Source: CAVZZV01 sp963779845
GTDB lineage: Bacteria > Bacteroidota > Bacteroidia > Bacteroidales > GCA-2748055
NCBI GenBank assembly: GCA_963779845.1
Contig: CAVZZV010000006.1
Span: forward strand, 62,001 to 126,000
DNA length: 64,000 bases
Reading direction: 5' to 3'
The position numbers were made by a program, and so were the translations under genes. This document shows positions 62,842 to 64,000 of this stretch, in pieces (the stretch's first letter is position 1; each line of letters opens with the position of its first letter). Below the pieces are notes generated by a model that was not told where the DNA came from, made no database searches, and saw nothing but the letters and a program-made list of their open reading frames with translations.

Positions 62842-63714
62842 CTAGCGGTTTTTAAATAGTCGTATTAAAGGTTTAACGTAATCATCTGAAGTGTCTATGG
62901 AAGTATAGTCTACCCCACATCTGGAAAATGATTTTTTCAATTCCATGGTACGGTTTCTCCAGTTGGCTGCATAATCACGCCTGGTAGATCTTATCGATGT
63001 GTCGATCCATCTGTAGCTCTTAAGCTCTGGATCATAAATTCGTACAAGTCCGATGTCAGGAAGTTCAGTTTCACGAATATCATAAACCTGGAGTGCGGTT
63101 ACGTCGTGTTTTCTTCCAGCAATTTTAAGGGAGTCCTCAAAATCAGGGCAGATGAAGTCCGAAAGAATGAAAGCAGTGCATCTCTTCTTAATCGCGTTTG
63201 TAAGGTATTTCAGGGGTTCCTGCAGGTCGGTTTTTTCACTTTCGGGTTTAAATTCTATGAGTTCCCTGATTATATGAAGTATGTGTTTTCGGCCTTTTTT
63301 GGGAGGGATAAATTTTTCCACCTTATCGCTAAAGAATATGACGCCCGCCTTATCGTTATTGATAATAGCTGAAAATGAAAGCATTGCAGCAATCTCGGTC
63401 ATAATATTTTTCTTCAGGGAGGATGCAGAACCGAAAAGGCGCGAACCGCTCACATCAATTAACAACATCACTGTCAGTTCTCGTTCCTCCTCAAAAGTTT
63501 TGATATAAGGATGATTGAACCGGGCAGTCACATTCCAATCAATTGACCGGGTATCATCACCGTATTGATATTCCCGGACCTCGCTGAAGGTCATTCCCCT
63601 GCCTTTAAAGGCACTGTGATATTCGCCTGCAAAGAACTGACTGCTAAGTCCGCGGGTTTTGATCTCAATCTTACGTACTTTTTTTAATAATTCCTGTGTA
63701 TCTGCCTGAGCCAT
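62842..63714 (-). CDS. DUF58 protein
   Basis: 290 residues with the DUF58/VWA-like core: SVREYQYGDDTRSIDWNVTA and LIDVSGSRLFGS. It has no membrane segment. DUF58 proteins work beside a MoxR AAA ATPase, which should lie upstream (higher coordinates), beyond this window or beyond the partial gene that follows. It starts the Bat set seen here. Confidence 0.9.
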   Translation of the reverse strand: MAQADTQELLKKVRKIEIKTRGLSSQFFAGEYHSAFKGRGMTFSEVREYQYGDDTRSIDWNVTARFNHPYIKTFEEERELTVMLLIDVSGSRLFGSASSLKKNIMTEIAAMLSFSAIINNDKAGVIFFSDKVEKFIPPKKGRKHILHIIRELIEFKPESEKTDLQEPLKYLTNAIKKRCTAFILSDFICPDFEDSLKIAGRKHDVTALQVYDIRETELPDIGLVRIYDPELKSYRWIDTSIRSTRRDYAANWRNRTMELKKSFSRCGVDYTSIDTSDDYVKPLIRLFKNR

Positions 63715-63736
63715 TGTAAAATTCCCGGTTTAATCG

Positions 63737-64000
63737 CTACTTTTTTTTTATACGGAGGATAAAATACCATTCTGTCTCCTCCAGCTTTATCGTGAAATAT
63801 TCATTTCCCACTTTATATTCCCATAGATTTTTCCCCGACCTGTTAAAATTTTTATCATTTTCAGCAATCACAAAATCATACTCAGAATAGTCGCATATAA
63901 TTTTTGCGGATCCGGCCGTGCTTTCATTATTGAAGAAAACGACGAGTGTTTTTGTTCCCTCCGTGTTAACGAATTTCAGGTAATCAAAACTTTGGGCGGT
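63737..64000 (-). CDS. Unrecognised partial gene (C-terminal end)
   Basis: 87 residues before a stop at 63737-63739; the gene runs off the window, so the start is not seen. It is beta-rich (YLKFVNTEGTKTLVVFFN...). It is not a MoxR ATPase, the usual neighbour of DUF58. No family is recognised. It is 22 bases upstream of the DUF58 start on the same strand. Confidence 0.65.
   Translation of the reverse strand, partial: TAQSFDYLKFVNTEGTKTLVVFFNNESTAGSAKIICDYSEYDFVIAENDKNFNRSGKNLWEYKVGNEYFTIKLEETEWYFILRIKKK

Overview
This is a chromosomal window from a bacterium of the phylum Bacteroidota, most like the Bacteroidales/Marinilabiliales part of the phylum. Four things point there. Several promoters carry the Bacteroidota -7 element TAnnTTTG. 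The window has a type IX secretion C-terminal domain and a Bat (Bacteroides aerotolerance) operon. Several families are typical of the phylum (DUF4293, DUF5777, HmuY, IMPACT, UPF0280). Genus cannot be fixed by eye. No transposase, integrase, phage module or CRISPR array was seen.

Layout. 0-14.6 kb is core housekeeping: the end of an MlaD-like gene, dnaA, an IMPACT protein, pyrB-pyrI, a prohibitin, a nucleoside phosphorylase, a UDP-glucuronate-type epimerase, rny, a 6S RNA candidate, zapA with a small coiled-coil partner, an M23 peptidase and anmK. 14.6-15.1 kb is non-coding and holds a strong candidate for an unrecognised small RNA on the minus strand. 15-20.3 kb has a C69 dipeptidase, rplS and a large AsmA-like protein. 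20.5-33.5 kb is rich in haem and cytochrome functions: ResB-CcsA cytochrome c maturation, tRNA-Arg(ACG), a hexahaem lipoprotein, a HmuY/TonB-receptor haem uptake locus, a five-gene electron transfer operon and a divergent Fnr-like regulator with FNR-type dyads between them.

33.6-40 kb is mixed metabolism and envelope (thioesterase, NhaA, 2-hydroxyacid dehydrogenase, DUF1080 lipoprotein, OmpA/coiled-coil/TPR cassette). 40-51 kb is a signalling region with three sensor-kinase systems. It is interrupted at tRNA-Arg(TCT) by a 2.7 kb islet (about 43.9-46.65 kb) with a duplicated tRNA 3' end, a DUF4143 ATPase and broken genes. 51-53.6 kb has glutathione peroxidase, acylphosphatase and an ECF sigma cassette.

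53.6-56.1 kb is the most striking locus. A SAM-I riboswitch candidate precedes a DUF39/COG1900 protein, a NIL-domain ferredoxin and a UPF0280/COG2122 protein. These are the three families linked in methanogens to making homocysteine from aspartate semialdehyde and sulfide. The riboswitch gives independent support that this operon makes homocysteine/methionine. 56.2-64 kb is the complete Bat operon (DUF58, BatA-upstream protein, BatA, BatB, BatC, BatD, BatE), ending in an unrecognised partial gene.
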